DNA of 64,000 bases from Chrysophaeum taylorii (GCA_029834535.1 JAQMWT010000356.1:124001-188000), one strand, 5' to 3'. Numbered from the stretch's first letter, positions 1 through 9,810 are shown. Made by a program: numbers and translations. Notes: generated from the letters alone by a model not told the origin.

Positions 1-747
1 CGGCCTTCCCGGTGCTGTCGCTCGCCGTCAGGGAGGTGGTCTGCCTCGCGCGAGCTAGGTTAGGTCTTACTCTTTCTTTGCCTGGTTAGGTCTTACGATG
101 TTTTGCCTGGTTGAGTCGTAGTGACTCCGCTCCCCGTTCGATCCGAATCACGTAAAATGAACCCTGCAGCGGTACCCGTGATCCCCTGGATCTTCACCCT
201 CAAATGCGTCGGCTTCGCACTCACTCGACCGTTACGAACCGACTCGCCGCCGAAAAACAGGAGATCGATAGTCCGGGAGTTGGACTATCGATTCCCGTTT
301 ATGAGACCACTGTAGCGGTTTTCTCAGATACCCGCCCCTCTTGGCCGGGCCAGAGGCCTCAACAACCCTCTCTCCCAACCCGCACCGCGGGTGAAACCAC
401 CACACGCCCGATCTCAGCGTAAACACTCACGCCATCTCAAAATCGGACAATCAAAATGAGGGTAATAACAACAAGAAGACAGCAAGAAAGCAATACAAAT
501 GCCTTGTACATTGGGTTCAGTGCAAGCGCAGGTAAGGGTGTCAATGCGACACCCCCCCCATAATCGCAAGATCAGCGCCAGGTCAACAACCAGGTAAGTC
601 AGGTGGCAGGAGGCAAGTGGGGGGATGGGCGTTACTGCCACAGCACCTGCAGGCACCTCGCCTCTCCGTAAATCTAAAGGGCAGCAGCATAAGTCCGAGC
701 GCGCGGGCGGGCGGGCGGCTTATGGTAGTGACGAAAATGGAGGGAAC
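1..747. other. Left-edge region without a recognised gene
   Basis: No open reading frame here looks like a real protein; the short frames have low-complexity, arginine/proline-rich translations typical of antisense or non-coding GC-rich DNA. The only structure I see is the inverted repeat listed separately at 264-292. The stretch may be the far end of a mobile element that begins outside the window. Confidence 0.5.
264..292. repeat. Inverted repeat with 7-nt loop
   Basis: ATCGATAGTCC (264-274) is followed after seven bases by its exact reverse complement GGACTATCGAT (282-292). Flanking bases extend the pairing imperfectly (AAACAGGAG on the left against TCCCGTTT on the right). It would fold as a stable hairpin in DNA or RNA. 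No gene borders are nearby, so its role is unknown; a transposon end or a transcribed hairpin are both possible. Confidence 0.7.
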
Positions 748-1416
748 TTAGTTGCCGTATGTGATAGTCGGGTAGATGTCCGGGATGAGGGCGCTGGTCT
801 GGGCGGGGTCGAGTGGGCCCGTGTAGTTAATGGCGTCGTAGTCGTAGGTGACGATGCGCACGAGAATGAGGGGAAACTGGTTGTCGTTGGCCCATCGGAT
901 TGTGTTGTTGGAAACTGGCCCGGTGTAAGAAGCGCTAGCCGCGGTTAGGACGTAGGAACCGTCCGGCTGGATGAAATCGTAGAAGGGCAGCGCGTCTTCG
1001 GTAGCCGTGGTGTTCTGGTTGACGGCGATGAAATCGAAGAAGGGCCGAACGCCGGTAATATTGAAGGTGCCCGTGATGGTGGCGACCTGGCCGGAGCCGA
1101 CAATGGAGAAGAGGTAGACATGGGACGGGTCGGAGAAGAGGGAGCTGGTGTCGCCGGGCAGCGCAAATTGAGTGGGCTCGGCCGAGGTCACGGTCGCGCT
1201 GGAGGCGGCGATAATGTCCTGAAAAAAAACCTCGACACGGTGGGAGAGGATTGTGCGGAGTGTCGTCGAGAGGGGCGGGACGGCGAAGGATAAGAACTTA
1301 TACTTCTTCGTCACTTTGAAGAGGTTTGCTTCGAGGTCAGAATCCGAAAAAATCTTGGGATCGAGATAGTAGCGCTGGAGGACGAATTTGATCGAGTCGT
1401 TGGTCGCGACGTCCAT
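748..1416 (-). CDS. Hypothetical protein, 222 aa
   Basis: This frame opens at an ATG (CAT on the plus strand at 1414-1416) and runs 222 codons with normal amino-acid composition, so it is probably coding or recently coding. I do not recognise it. It is rich in Thr, Ser, Phe and Asn, has no obvious signal peptide, membrane segment or zinc motif, and its middle and end look beta-rich (runs such as VATITGTFNITG and SYVLTAASASYTG). It overlaps nothing credible on its own strand and abuts a SWIM zinc-finger fragment running the other way from about 1392. Both may belong to one mobile or virus-like element, but that is only suggested by position. Confidence 0.45.
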   Translation of the reverse strand: MDVATNDSIKFVLQRYYLDPKIFSDSDLEANLFKVTKKYKFLSFAVPPLSTTLRTILSHRVEVFFQDIIAASSATVTSAEPTQFALPGDTSSLFSDPSHVYLFSIVGSGQVATITGTFNITGVRPFFDFIAVNQNTTATEDALPFYDFIQPDGSYVLTAASASYTGPVSNNTIRWANDNQFPLILVRIVTYDYDAINYTGPLDPAQTSALIPDIYPTITYGN

Positions 1417-2018
1417 TTGTCGTCGTCGCAGAAAACGGCGGCTTGTCTCGCACCCTGGACGGGAAGTCCCTGGACGAGGCTCTGAGCATCGTCGCGGCGG
1501 CCCACGTCCTCAAAAAGGCTGGACCCGGACATCAATCGCCCACGTTCTACACGTGCAGCTGCCCCAAATTCTGGCACTATTACAAGTGCAAGCACGTTCT
1601 CGCTCTCACAATCCGCCTCAAGCACGCTCAAGTCTCAGAAAACACAATTATCCTGCCCTTCCGCAAGCGCGGCCGTGGTCGCGGTGCCAAAGCGCACGGC
1701 GGAGAGGCGTTGAGCGCGAAGCCTGCTCGACAGCGGCCGCGGCCGCGGCCGCAACTAAGCGCGCTGCCATTCCAGGCTCGGCTGCCACCCCACCCCACAC
1801 CACACCACCCCACCCCACCCCACACCACACCACACCACACCACCCCACACCACACCACACCACACCACACCACACCACACCACACCACACCACACGACCT
1901 CTGTGCGCGTGCCCACACACCACACCAAAACCTTCAAGCACCCGCACCGCCACCACTGTGCGCGTCCCAATTTCTAGAGCGGTTTCAAGCGAGTCAGGGC
2001 AGGGTTGGAGCCACGTAG
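1392..2018 (+). pseudogene. SWIM zinc-finger protein fragment
   Basis: The frame is open from just after a TGA at 1389-1391 and has no upstream ATG, so the 5' part is missing or lies across an unseen intron. Around 1545-1610 it encodes YTCSCPKFWHYYKCKHVLAL, which fits the SWIM zinc-finger pattern CxCx(n)CxH. SWIM fingers occur in MULE/Mutator-type transposases as well as in host regulators; the lack of an upstream part and the repeat-rich setting favour a transposase remnant, but no DDE core is visible. The second half is Arg/Pro-rich and then dissolves into a His/Thr/Pro run produced by the CCACA microsatellite. The ORF at 748-1416 lies head-to-head with it. Confidence 0.5.
1785..1895. repeat. 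(CCACA/CCCCA)n microsatellite
   Basis: About 110 bp of near-perfect pentanucleotide CCACA units with some CCCCA variants. It is preceded by an alternating GCGGCC tract around 1734-1752. It sits inside the SWIM fragment frame and generates long artificial frames on both strands. Confidence 0.95.
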
Positions 2019-4747
2019 CACCATTAAACACTTGATCCCAACATTGGACTTCTTATAGTGCCGTAGGGGTACCCAAAATTTATTATCCATGGGTACGTAA
2101 ACCATTATCCCAAGAGCGACCCGGTCCGTAGAGTGGAGTCCCTGTTGTTGAAGCGAGCCGCGTAATCGGTTGGATCACAAACACCCGCAACCTTTGACAA
2201 AACACGCGCGGATCGTTTTGGAGCCTGTTTGTTGCATCGGGGTGGCTTGGCGACACGGCCGATTGATTTTCTTTGACAGTTTCGTCCACAGGGCCCACAA
2301 AACTTCGCGCACGCGCAGAATCAAAGATTCTTCGATTTCTTCACGTGGGGCCATCCGTTTTGCTGCGACACCAATCGCCGTCCAGAGCTGCGACTTTCTC
2401 GAATAGTCTTCCGGATTTCGCGAGTGTGTCTTTGAAGTCAACGTCGCCAGCAGTATCATTCTTAGCCGAGACCTCAAATCCAATCACAATTTGGGCGATC
2501 GTAAAACACGGCCGCGCTGAGGGGAGGCAGTTGGTTTTCTCCATGACGCTTTTAAGGACAATGAAGGTTGTGCTTCTGTGTTTGCACTTGTCGCCTGCCT
2601 GCCTGCCTGCCTGTCTGTCCATCCATCCTCCGAGGTGCAGATGAAACCCAATGCCCGTTCCGCCTTGAGCTTTTCTGAAACGCTTCGTATCGCCGCTCCG
2701 CATTCCGCAAGTGCGAGAACAATTTGATTGCATGTGGAGCGACAAAGCACGGCGGACACCGGATCGCGAAAAAAAAACCCTCGGCAAATTAAGCGGCCGC
2801 AGCTCGCTGGGCATGCTGTTACGTGGTATCGATATTTAGGGACGCTAACCGCGAGACGTTCCTCGAGCGGCTTTCTCGGACGGACCTCGTCGACGAAACT
2901 CTGCCTGGAGGAGAACGGCGACTTGCCTAGGATAAACTCGTCGTAGATGGCCGGATAGTGTCTTGTAATAATCTCAGTCATTCGTCTCCGGTGGTGGCTC
3001 ATTGATTAAGTCCTTCCTCCCGCGAGACCAGCAGCAGCTCGTTGCCGCCCGGCAAAATGCATCTCGTTTGAAACGCGACGCTCTTCTCTGAAACGCCGCC
3101 GTCGGTGGACGCGCGGTCAGTGGACGACACTTCGAAGAACGCCTTGACGATTGACTTCTAGCGGCAAGACTTGCCAGCCATCTCTTCGACGTCAGCATCC
3201 GAGACACGCGGCTGTTTCAAACTTAGTGACAGCGACGAAACCCTCATTCGCTTTTTCACCTTACCCTCTCGGACGATGCCTCTCGGCCTCCGACTCTTGC
3301 GCGACGTGTTAGGCGTCTTGGCGTCAGGTCCGCGCGCCCGACGCTGGCGGTGAGAGGGCCGGTTGTCCTGGAGGTCCTGCCGGCCCAGGACTTCGAGGCT
3401 TTGAGCGCCGACTCCTGCTTGCCGGCGCCCTTGGCGGATGCGCAGGGACGGTTCACCTCGTTGGCGACCTTGTGGATCGCCTCGCTGGCGTCCTCGGTGA
3501 AGAATCCGACCGTGTGCCAGCGTGTGGCGGCGGCGTACTTGACTTGATCATCGATGATGTGGAGCTTGAGCTGCACGTGGATGGTCGGGTACACCTTGCG
3601 CGCATCGGTTGACGCGGTGTCGCAGGCGGCACGGAGCCTGGAAGAGAGACGCGTAGGCGGGCTAGAGGAGATCGATGCGCTAGATGACGGCCTCGATCTC
3701 TTCCTTTGCCTTTGTCATCGTGTGACCATCCGTCTCCACGACCTCATCGGTGGGTAATCTAGTCCACGTGCCCTCGTCGATGTCATCCAGAAAGAGGCCT
3801 TCGTGGTTGCTCAGAAGGCCACGCTGTAGTACGCCCGACGCGCAGCCTGCGATGTATCAAATAAGGTCTTGAGCAAGGAAGTAAGAGATCGTTGGTATGC
3901 GCCGAATCCGCGGAATGCCTTGTTGAGACCCGGCACGTGGACTGTGGGGACTCGACTCGACTCGCGCGGATGTTTCGAGGCGCACCTTGATCGACTATAA
4001 ATCCTCGGGGTGTTTCGGGTCGTGGCAGGGCCTTGACGGGGTAGCCACGGGATCTAACGGGGTGAGGTAGGTGACCTAATATAGGGGCCTGCTGTTGTCG
4101 TCCGTGCCGAAGGGTTGGAGGTCAGGGTGCGTCCCCGAGCCCTTGACGCGGTAGATGCTGTGCAGCGCCGGTTGCTTCTTCCCGGGACTCCTCGGCCTGG
4201 TCGAAGTCCTCGGATTCGAGCTGGAGGACCTTGTACCAGGTGCACTTAGGGCGGCCAGCCCAAAAAGGTGCGACCGGGGAGGTGTCGCGCAGAAAGAAAG
4301 GAACGCCTTCGAGTGTGCCGTTGAGCTCGTCGTTGAGGTCCTCGAACGTATCCACCAGCATCGTTGGGTGTCGAGGTCCTGCGTCCAGAGCGTCGTCACT
4401 GCATGAGCGCGTGAATAAGAGCCCAGCGCCGGCGAAAAATTGCCCGATCACACGGGAAAAAAAAACGGCCCATACCATGGCCCAATAAAAAACGCATCGC
4501 GTCCATAATCTAAAAACAGACACCAAACACCGCCGCCCACGCGACACATACAAATTCGCGCGCCGCGGCGCCGCTTACCATGACAAGGGTATGTGTCAAG
4601 GAGGTCCCCCAGCAAGTTTGGTCACTCCTCCTCCACAAGCATCGACGGCCGGCGCCACGGCGTTCGGCATCTTTGAAATGTCGACTAGGGTTTCTGGCTG
4701 TCACTACGCCGGTGGAACCTGACAGGGTTAGATTGATTGCAGAGTTA
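2019..4747. other. Degenerate region with no intact gene
   Basis: Several frames of 60-170 codons occur but none is convincing. The minus strand carries the better-looking pieces (2484-3002, 3256-3594 and 4122-4553), which might be exons or decayed parts of one mobile element read right to left. A short CTGC run, (CTGC)4 followed by CTGT, lies at about 2596-2618. I see no RNA gene. Confidence 0.4.
3256..3594 (-). pseudogene. Possible transposon-protein relic
   Basis: The first 70 or so residues (IHVQLKLHIIDDQVKYAAAT, then WHTVGFFTEDASEAIHKVAN) have balanced, protein-like composition, unlike surrounding frames. The pattern of a His-rich strand followed by GFFxEDxxEAIHKVxN resembles conserved stretches in transposon-encoded proteins of algae and oomycetes, from general memory rather than a search. 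The second half becomes Arg/Ser/Thr-rich and probably frameshifted. No catalytic residues can be assigned. Confidence 0.25.
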
Positions 4748-5797
4748 TCCTAACTACTAATCGACAGATGTTTGTCTGTTTGTTTGTCTGTCTGTCCCTC
4801 GATTTAGGGTAAGGATCATGTAGGCGCGAGAGTAAGGATCAGGTAGGCGCGAGAGCCAGACAGTGATCCTCCAAGCCGTCTACGGCGACCTCGCAGACTA
4901 TTTCCACGACCCGCGGCGGCTCTTTCAGCGCGCCATTCTCACGCCCCGTCGAAACGATGTTGTCGATGCTGACAACGCGCGCATGACCGCGGCCTTTTTT
5001 TCCCGAAGACGAGGCGTCGGAGTTCTTTTCGGCCGACTAGGTTGGGTCGGAAGCCGACGCCTCGCTCTTTACAGTCGAGTTTTCAACTCCCTGACAACCA
5101 ACGGCATGCTGACTTTGATCGCGAGCTTAAAGTCTTCGCAACCTCGACCCGTCGCACGGCCACTGCAACGGTACCAGATACATCATCGATAGTGTCGTGT
5201 CACCGAGGCTCCTCCAACCTGTATCCCTCAAGCCCCACCGACGCCAAACGATCAACAAGAGCCAGAGGCAGACGCCCCGCAAGGTCGGCGTCCTCTTGCC
5301 CAAGCCCGTCTTCTGCCACGTCCAGCTCTACGTGGCTCTCTGTCGATCGGCAACCCCGAGGATATCCTCTTCTGAGTCGACGACTCCACCCTACCCCACA
5401 CGTGCTGCGCAATACCGATAAGCCCCCTCCCGGCGTCTACACGCGCACGGTAGGTGAACTTACTGGGACCAGGTGAACTTACTGGGGTTTGAGATTGGGA
5501 CTAGGTGAACTTAGTGACCAGGTGAACTTACTGAGACCAAGTGAACTTACAGGGGGTTTTAGAGTGAACGCAAAGGCGAGCGGCGTGTACGGATCAAAGC
5601 AGCTTAGATTGGCGGAGGTGAGAGCGACGAGCTCGAAGGAGAGTGGGGTGAGTGAATGTGAGCACGAGTGGGCTTACACCGAACTTACTGGGGTTAGAGA
5701 TTGGGACTAGGTGAACTTACTGGGACCACGTGAACTTACTGGGGTTAGAGATTGGGACTAGGTGAACTTACTGGCGAACTTACTGGCCTGCACTTGT
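4748..5797 (+). mobile_element. Helitron-type relic, copy 1
   Basis: The element begins at TCCTAACTACTAATCGACAG and ends at GGCCTGCACTTGT; the same ends recur in other copies. After a TGTC/TGTT-rich leader it carries decayed coding sequence of a PIF1-like helicase as found in Helitron Rep-helicase proteins. The 3' third is made of short interspersed direct repeats of AGGTGAACTTACTGGG and GGTTAGAGATTGGGACT. Helitron starts are classically TC, which fits the left end, but the right end lacks an obvious CTRR, so a Helentron/Helitron2-type end is more likely. No Rep (HUH) domain is present. Confidence 0.7.
4857..5430 (+). pseudogene. Broken PIF1-like Helitron helicase C-terminal part
   Basis: Three reading frames must be used in turn. 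At 4863-4985 the frame gives QAVYGDLADYFHDP and RAILTPRRNDVVDADNARM, matching the helicase stretch that usually reads ERAILTPRNxDVDxxN. Around 5090-5180 it gives NSLTTNGM and then LRNLDPSHGHCNGTRY, matching the LRNLDP...GLCNGTR block. At 5197-5421 it gives TINKSQRQT, PKPVFCHVQLYVALCR, matching the terminal TINKSQGQT...VFSHGQLYVALSR block of Helitron helicases. Walker motifs are upstream of what is preserved. The breaks show it cannot make a working helicase. The same arrangement recurs in the other four copies. Confidence 0.75.
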
Positions 5798-5805
5798 TAT
5801 AAATA

Positions 5806-6633
5806 ATGCTGTGGTTTTTGGCGTCGTTGGCCTTGTCGAAGCGACGCGCGCCGCAGTACGCCGAGATCAGCAGCACGAGGAACGAGGTGGTGAAGCTGGC
5901 GAAACGGCTGCATCGCAAGAAGCACCGCGACGCCGAGAAGCTGTGTTTGCTCGAGGGGAAAAGATTGATCGAGGACGTCGGCGAGGTCGCGACGTTAGTG
6001 ACGACGGCGAACGTAAATATCCAAGTCCGCGCGGAGCGCGTCGTGCGCGCCTCCGAAGGGGTTGTCGCGGCCTGCTGCGAGACGACGACGCCGCAGGGTG
6101 CCGTCGCGATCGCGCGAATGCCGAGAATAGAAGCGGTCGGAGCTCGTCTGGCTCTCGCGTTGGACCGCGTGAGCGACCCCGGAAACGTCGGAACGCTGAT
6201 AAGGACAGCCGCAGCCGTCGGGGCTGCGGTGGTGTGTGTTGGCGGCGCGGACCCGTTCTCGCCCAAGGCCCTCCGCGCGGCGATGGGCGGAACGTTCCGC
6301 GTTCCGGTCGTACGGGCCGACGCGTGGGACGCCGCGGCGGCCGCGTTGGCCGAGTGGAACTTAAAAACCATCGTGGCCGACCTCCACCCCGATTCGGTTC
6401 CGTATTATGCTGCTGGTGTAGACTGGGATCGGAGTGCGGTTGTTGTGGGGGGGGAAGTCGGCCTGAGCGCAGATCTCGAGGCCGTCCTCGACGCGCCCTC
6501 GAGGGTCTACATACCGATCGCCATCGAATCCCTCAACGCGGCCGTCGCGGGGTCCTTCCTCCTTTTGCACGCGCACCACCACCAGACCAGCTCAACAAGC
6601 TCCCGGTCGTCGTCGTCGTCGTCATCATCATAG
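5806..6633 (+). CDS. SpoU/TrmH-family RNA 2'-O-methyltransferase
   Basis: Predicted to transfer methyl from S-adenosylmethionine to ribose 2'-O in tRNA or rRNA. The 275-residue protein has an N-terminal substrate-binding region (about 20-110, with RNEVVKLAKRLHRKKHR) and then the knotted SPOUT catalytic domain. Motif 1 is DRVSDPGNVGTLIRTA (120-135), motif 2 VVVGGEVGLS (212-221) and motif 3 IPIAIESLNAAVAGSFLLL (236-254). Motif 2 has GGE where GNE is more usual, and motif 3 lacks the common Gly before ESLN; both may be tolerated. The first residues (MLWFLASLALS) are hydrophobic and could be an organelle-targeting leader, which would suit an organellar rRNA methylase. The C-terminus is a serine run from a TCG/TCA repeat. 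Its stop codon directly abuts that of TAF6. Confidence 0.88.
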   Translation: MLWFLASLALSKRRAPQYAEISSTRNEVVKLAKRLHRKKHRDAEKLCLLEGKRLIEDVGEVATLVTTANVNIQVRAERVVRASEGVVAACCETTTPQGAVAIARMPRIEAVGARLALALDRVSDPGNVGTLIRTAAAVGAAVVCVGGADPFSPKALRAAMGGTFRVPVVRADAWDAAAAALAEWNLKTIVADLHPDSVPYYAAGVDWDRSAVVVGGEVGLSADLEAVLDAPSRVYIPIAIESLNAAVAGSFLLLHAHHHQTSSTSSRSSSSSSSS

Positions 6634-7926
6634 AAAAATGGTGGGGGGGAGGGGTGCCGCGAAGGGGGCGAGGGCCTCGCCGCGGTCGAAAAGAACAGCC
6701 GTAACCTCCTCCTCCTTCTTCTTCTTCTTCTTCTTCTTCTTTGTGGTTACGCCGCGCGTCGAATCATCATCGTCGTCGGCTTCGGGGAGGCGGCGGCGCT
6801 TTTTTTTCCCCTTCTCCTCCTTCTCTTGAAGAGAGAGGAATCGGCGCGGCGTTCTCGGGAGTCGAAGGACGACGTCGTCCCCCGCGCGGGGTCGGCGGCT
6901 GCCGAACGCGTGATCCGCATAGAGGAGGATGGCCTGGAGGAGAGCGAAGCTGCAGGCCCGGGCGTCGGCGTGGTCCTTGGTTTGGAGCTTGTCCGCCAAG
7001 GCCGCCGCGTCCGGTATTAGTAACGTAGCTACGGCGAGAGGTCCGAGCGCGGTTATGCCGACGATCGCGCCGTACCGCGTCCCCATCGGCTTGTCGTCGG
7101 CGAGCGCGTCCGCTAGAGTTTTAGCGACGCGCGGGCGCAGCGTAGCGTACTTATCCCCAAACTCCTCGCAGATGTCCGCGACGCAGCGCGCTGCCTCCTC
7201 TCTAACAACCTCCGAGTTCAACTTCTTGGCCACGACGCACGTGAGGACGGCGGGCAGGACGTCGTGGAGCAGGAGTTCGACTCGCGCGCGCCGGTTCAGG
7301 ACGAGAGCACGGAGCGCGGCGACCACGTTCCGCAGGGTCCCCTCGCTCCTCTTTCTCCGCGTCTCGTCGGTGCAGAACTTGATCAGCGCGGGCGCGACTC
7401 CGGCCAAACCGTCGGCGGTTCTCAGCGAACGAAAAACTAACTTCCGTTCGTCGGACTCGCCGCCTTTGATCGTCTCGGTCACCTTCCGCACGTACAACTC
7501 GTGCTCGCGCGGCATCGGCTCGAGATCGTTCTCCGCAGTTTCTGGCTGGTTTCCGTCGACCGACAACCAATGAAGAGCGAGAGAAGGTTCTCTCGGCGGA
7601 GACGACGAGGACGGAAGCTTCTTGAGATCCAGTTCGCGCGACCCCGCCGAGCCTCGGAGGAGCGAGGGCTCGCCCCGCGACTCGAGGGCCCCGTTTATGT
7701 CTTCGACGGATAATTTCTCGCCGCGGCGGCCAACGCGTCTTCGGTGGGCTGTTTGTATCAAGCTCCGCACGCGCGTCTCCACGCGCAACGCCACCTCGGT
7801 CGCGATCTCCTCGACCCGCATCGCCGGGCTCGCCTTCTGGAGCTGCTCGTTCGCCTCGCCGCACACCACCTTGGCCCACTCGTGGACGAGGCTCGACGCG
7901 CTCTTTTTAGGTTTGCGCGCCGCCAT
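6628..7926 (-). CDS. TAF6: TAF6, TFIID histone-fold subunit
   Basis: Subunit of TFIID (and in many eukaryotes of SAGA-type complexes) that pairs with TAF9 through a histone fold. The 432-residue protein starts at ATG 7926. Residues about 10-85 form the histone fold (SLVHEWAKVVCGEANEQL ... LSVEDINGALES), where the LSVEDIN block is the usual TAF6 LTxDDVN. The linker motif LHWLSVDGNQP lies near 119-129, matching the family's LHWLAVDGVQP. Residues about 160-340 form the TAF6 HEAT-repeat domain (KVTETIKGG, RYGAIVGITALGPLAV). The C-terminal tail contains a long lysine run encoded by a TTC-repeat tract. It shares a 29-bp bidirectional intergenic space with the SAP-domain gene and its TGA stop abuts the TAG of the methyltransferase gene. 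Confidence 0.9.
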   Translation of the reverse strand: MAARKPKKSASSLVHEWAKVVCGEANEQLQKASPAMRVEEIATEVALRVETRVRSLIQTAHRRRVGRRGEKLSVEDINGALESRGEPSLLRGSAGSRELDLKKLPSSSSPPREPSLALHWLSVDGNQPETAENDLEPMPREHELYVRKVTETIKGGESDERKLVFRSLRTADGLAGVAPALIKFCTDETRRKRSEGTLRNVVAALRALVLNRRARVELLLHDVLPAVLTCVVAKKLNSEVVREEAARCVADICEEFGDKYATLRPRVAKTLADALADDKPMGTRYGAIVGITALGPLAVATLLIPDAAALADKLQTKDHADARACSFALLQAILLYADHAFGSRRPRAGDDVVLRLPRTPRRFLSLQEKEEKGKKKRRRLPEADDDDDSTRGVTTKKKKKKKKKEEEVTAVLFDRGEALAPFAAPLPPTIFL

Positions 7927-7955
7927 GAGTGAGTTAGTTAGTTACCCTCTGTGTT

Positions 7956-8816
7956 ATGAAGTGGTGGTGGGTTTTTGTGGTCGCCGTCTCGCAGGCCTTG
8001 ACGACGGACGGCTTCGAGAGGGCCTTGCGATCGATGACCGTCGCACAGCTCAAGTCCCACCTGCGGCGCCGGCACCTCAAGACGAGCGGCCGCAAGGCCG
8101 AGCTCATCGCGCGCGCCCTCGAGCACCGCGAGCCGCCAAAGCCCCCAGGACCCCGCCCCCTCGCCGAGCCCAGGATCGACGCCCTCCTCCGGGACACGGT
8201 CGACCTCGACGGAACAGAAGTTTACGTGTCCTCGACGCGATCGACCTGGAAGCCGCCATCTTCGGACAGATCTACGTGCGGCGTCGTCGTCCGCGCGCCC
8301 GTCGTCGACGCTGCTCTCCAACAGTTCGCCGACTCGATCGCCGCCGTCTGCAACGCGGTGGTGGTCGCGACCCCCATCGGAGGGGGCGAGAAGGCTTTGG
8401 AATGGCTCAGGACCGACCGACGAGCTGAATCGATCGGTATCGTAGCGTTCGGCGACCTTCCGACAAAAAACGACGACGCTTCTTTTGACGCTTCCGTCCT
8501 CTGGCGCCCCACCCAAGAGGCCGCGCAGCGGGCGGCGAAAGCCCCCCACCCCGTCCTCGCGCTCTTCGCCCCGGACAAAACAGACGACGCCCTCCTTCTC
8601 GCCCAAGCCCTCGCCAAGGGCGTCTGCCCCGACTACCTCGTTCGCGTCATTTCCCTCGCCGCTGACCCGGCCCACGACCTCCCCCTCGCCGACGACGACG
8701 AGCCCCTCCTCCTCTGCACGGCCTGGCTCGACCTCCACCTCGGCCGTCGATGGAACGCGAAGACGGCAGGCGACCCAGTCTCCCAGCTCTGGATCGACGA
8801 CGCAGCCCCCTCTTGA
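7956..8816 (+). CDS. SAP-domain protein with N-terminal signal peptide
   Basis: The 286-residue protein begins with MKWWWVFVVAVSQAL, a short hydrophobic segment that looks like a signal peptide. A SAP domain follows at about 27-58 (MTVAQLKSHLRRRHLKTSGR then KAELIARALEH), the helix-turn-helix fold that binds DNA. The rest (60-286) is not a domain I recognise; it has alternating beta strands and helices (VVVRAPVVDAALQQFADSIA, VVVATPIGGGEKALEWL, PVLALFAPDKTDDALLLAQA). A DNA-binding SAP module behind an ER-type leader suggests import into a complex plastid, where SAP proteins occur in nucleoids; this is inference. It is divergently transcribed from TAF6. Confidence 0.7.
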   Translation: MKWWWVFVVAVSQALTTDGFERALRSMTVAQLKSHLRRRHLKTSGRKAELIARALEHREPPKPPGPRPLAEPRIDALLRDTVDLDGTEVYVSSTRSTWKPPSSDRSTCGVVVRAPVVDAALQQFADSIAAVCNAVVVATPIGGGEKALEWLRTDRRAESIGIVAFGDLPTKNDDASFDASVLWRPTQEAAQRAAKAPHPVLALFAPDKTDDALLLAQALAKGVCPDYLVRVISLAADPAHDLPLADDDEPLLLCTAWLDLHLGRRWNAKTAGDPVSQLWIDDAAPS

Positions 8817-8877
8817 GTTGAGTTGACTGTTGAGTTGAGTTGATTACCCTGTCGATTTGTTTTTGTACCCGTTACTC

Positions 8878-8969
8878 TGTGACAACTGGCGTTACACGAG
8901 CGATAAGGGGATGACGTAGGGATACTGGATATGTGGCGCAGGGGTAAGTGTCACAGCTTCCTCACTACA
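8878..8969 (-). repeat. 3' LTR of copia element (shortened)
   Basis: On the minus strand it begins TGTAGTGAGG and ends CCAGTTGTCACA. It matches the 5' LTR at both ends (GGGGTAAGTGTCA, ACACGAGCGATAAGG and TGACGTAGGG on the plus strand) but lacks about 50 bp from the middle, including the CRE palindrome. Confidence 0.8.
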
Positions 8970-9054
8970 CAGGTGATGGAAAAAAAGAAGAAAAGGAAAA
9001 AAGGGTTAAGTGAGGCAGGCGCTCACAGAGGAGAAGCTTGAAGGAAGACAGACG

Positions 9055-9735
9055 TCAGGAAAGGCATTGTGGTAACGAAGTCACGAAGCCGGAGGAAGGG
9101 AGGAGCTTCCGTACTACGGGTGAAGATATCGCTAAGGTTGTCAAGGCGGGGATTGTGTTGGAGATCAATGATGTGGTTGCGATGATATTCAGCGGTGCTG
9201 TAAAAGCGAATGTCAATATGGCGGGTGCGCCTCGTGAGACATTGGAGACGGACTTGGGTGACGGTGGTGCTGCCGTCGACATACATTGGTACCGTGTGAC
9301 GAGGGAGATCAAAGTCATCAAAAAAAGTTTGAGAAGCCAAGAGAGCTCAGCAGTAGCGGCGTAAAGAGCGAGCAATTCAGCTTCAAAAGATGAGCGGGCG
9401 AGGAGGTACTGCGAGCGTGAGCAGTAGGCGATCATAGAGCCAGCAAGGAGAAAACAAAAGCCAGTAGTGGAGTGGCGGTCATCAGGATCGTCGGCCCAGC
9501 TGGAGTCGGAATAACCACAGAGACGAAGGGTAGAATCGCGACCAGGAACAAGGGCAAGATCATCTTGAGAACCATTGAGATAACGGAGGGTATGAGATAA
9601 AGCGTGCCAGTGGAGTTTACCAGGATTGTGTGTAAAACGCGCACACTGATTGACGGACCAAGTGATATCAGGGCGAGTCACAACAGAAATAAACAAGACA
9701 CAACCGACAATACGACGAAAAGGGATGCGAGCCAT
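9055..9735 (-). pseudogene. Copia RNase H region
   Basis: The frame encodes the end of the copia reverse transcriptase and its RNase H: FRRIVGCVLFISVVTRPDI, HWHALSHTLRYLNGSQD, GYSDSSWADDPDDRHSTTGF, and SFEAELLALYAATAELSWL. These match the well-known VGSLLYLSxxTRPDI, GYSDADWAGDxxDRRSTSG and SxEAEYxAL blocks, with the DDE-type acidic residues retained. The last 80 residues are out of frame relative to the family. It is separated from the reverse-transcriptase frame by a break near 9740-9810. Confidence 0.85.
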
Positions 9736-9810
9736 GAAGACGTGATCGATCGGGGGAGCCAGGTGCAGGACAATCAGCCGCAGAAAGATGAAGACCGTTG
9801 GGAGCGGGAG

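Noticed and set aside
1628-2031. Cys/Val/Trp-rich minus-strand frames over the CCACA repeat
   Set aside because: They are direct translations of a pentanucleotide microsatellite.
8970-9010. Polypurine tract of the copia element
   Set aside because: The purine run is on the plus strand, whereas the element is coded on the minus strand, so it is a polypyrimidine tract in the element's sense.
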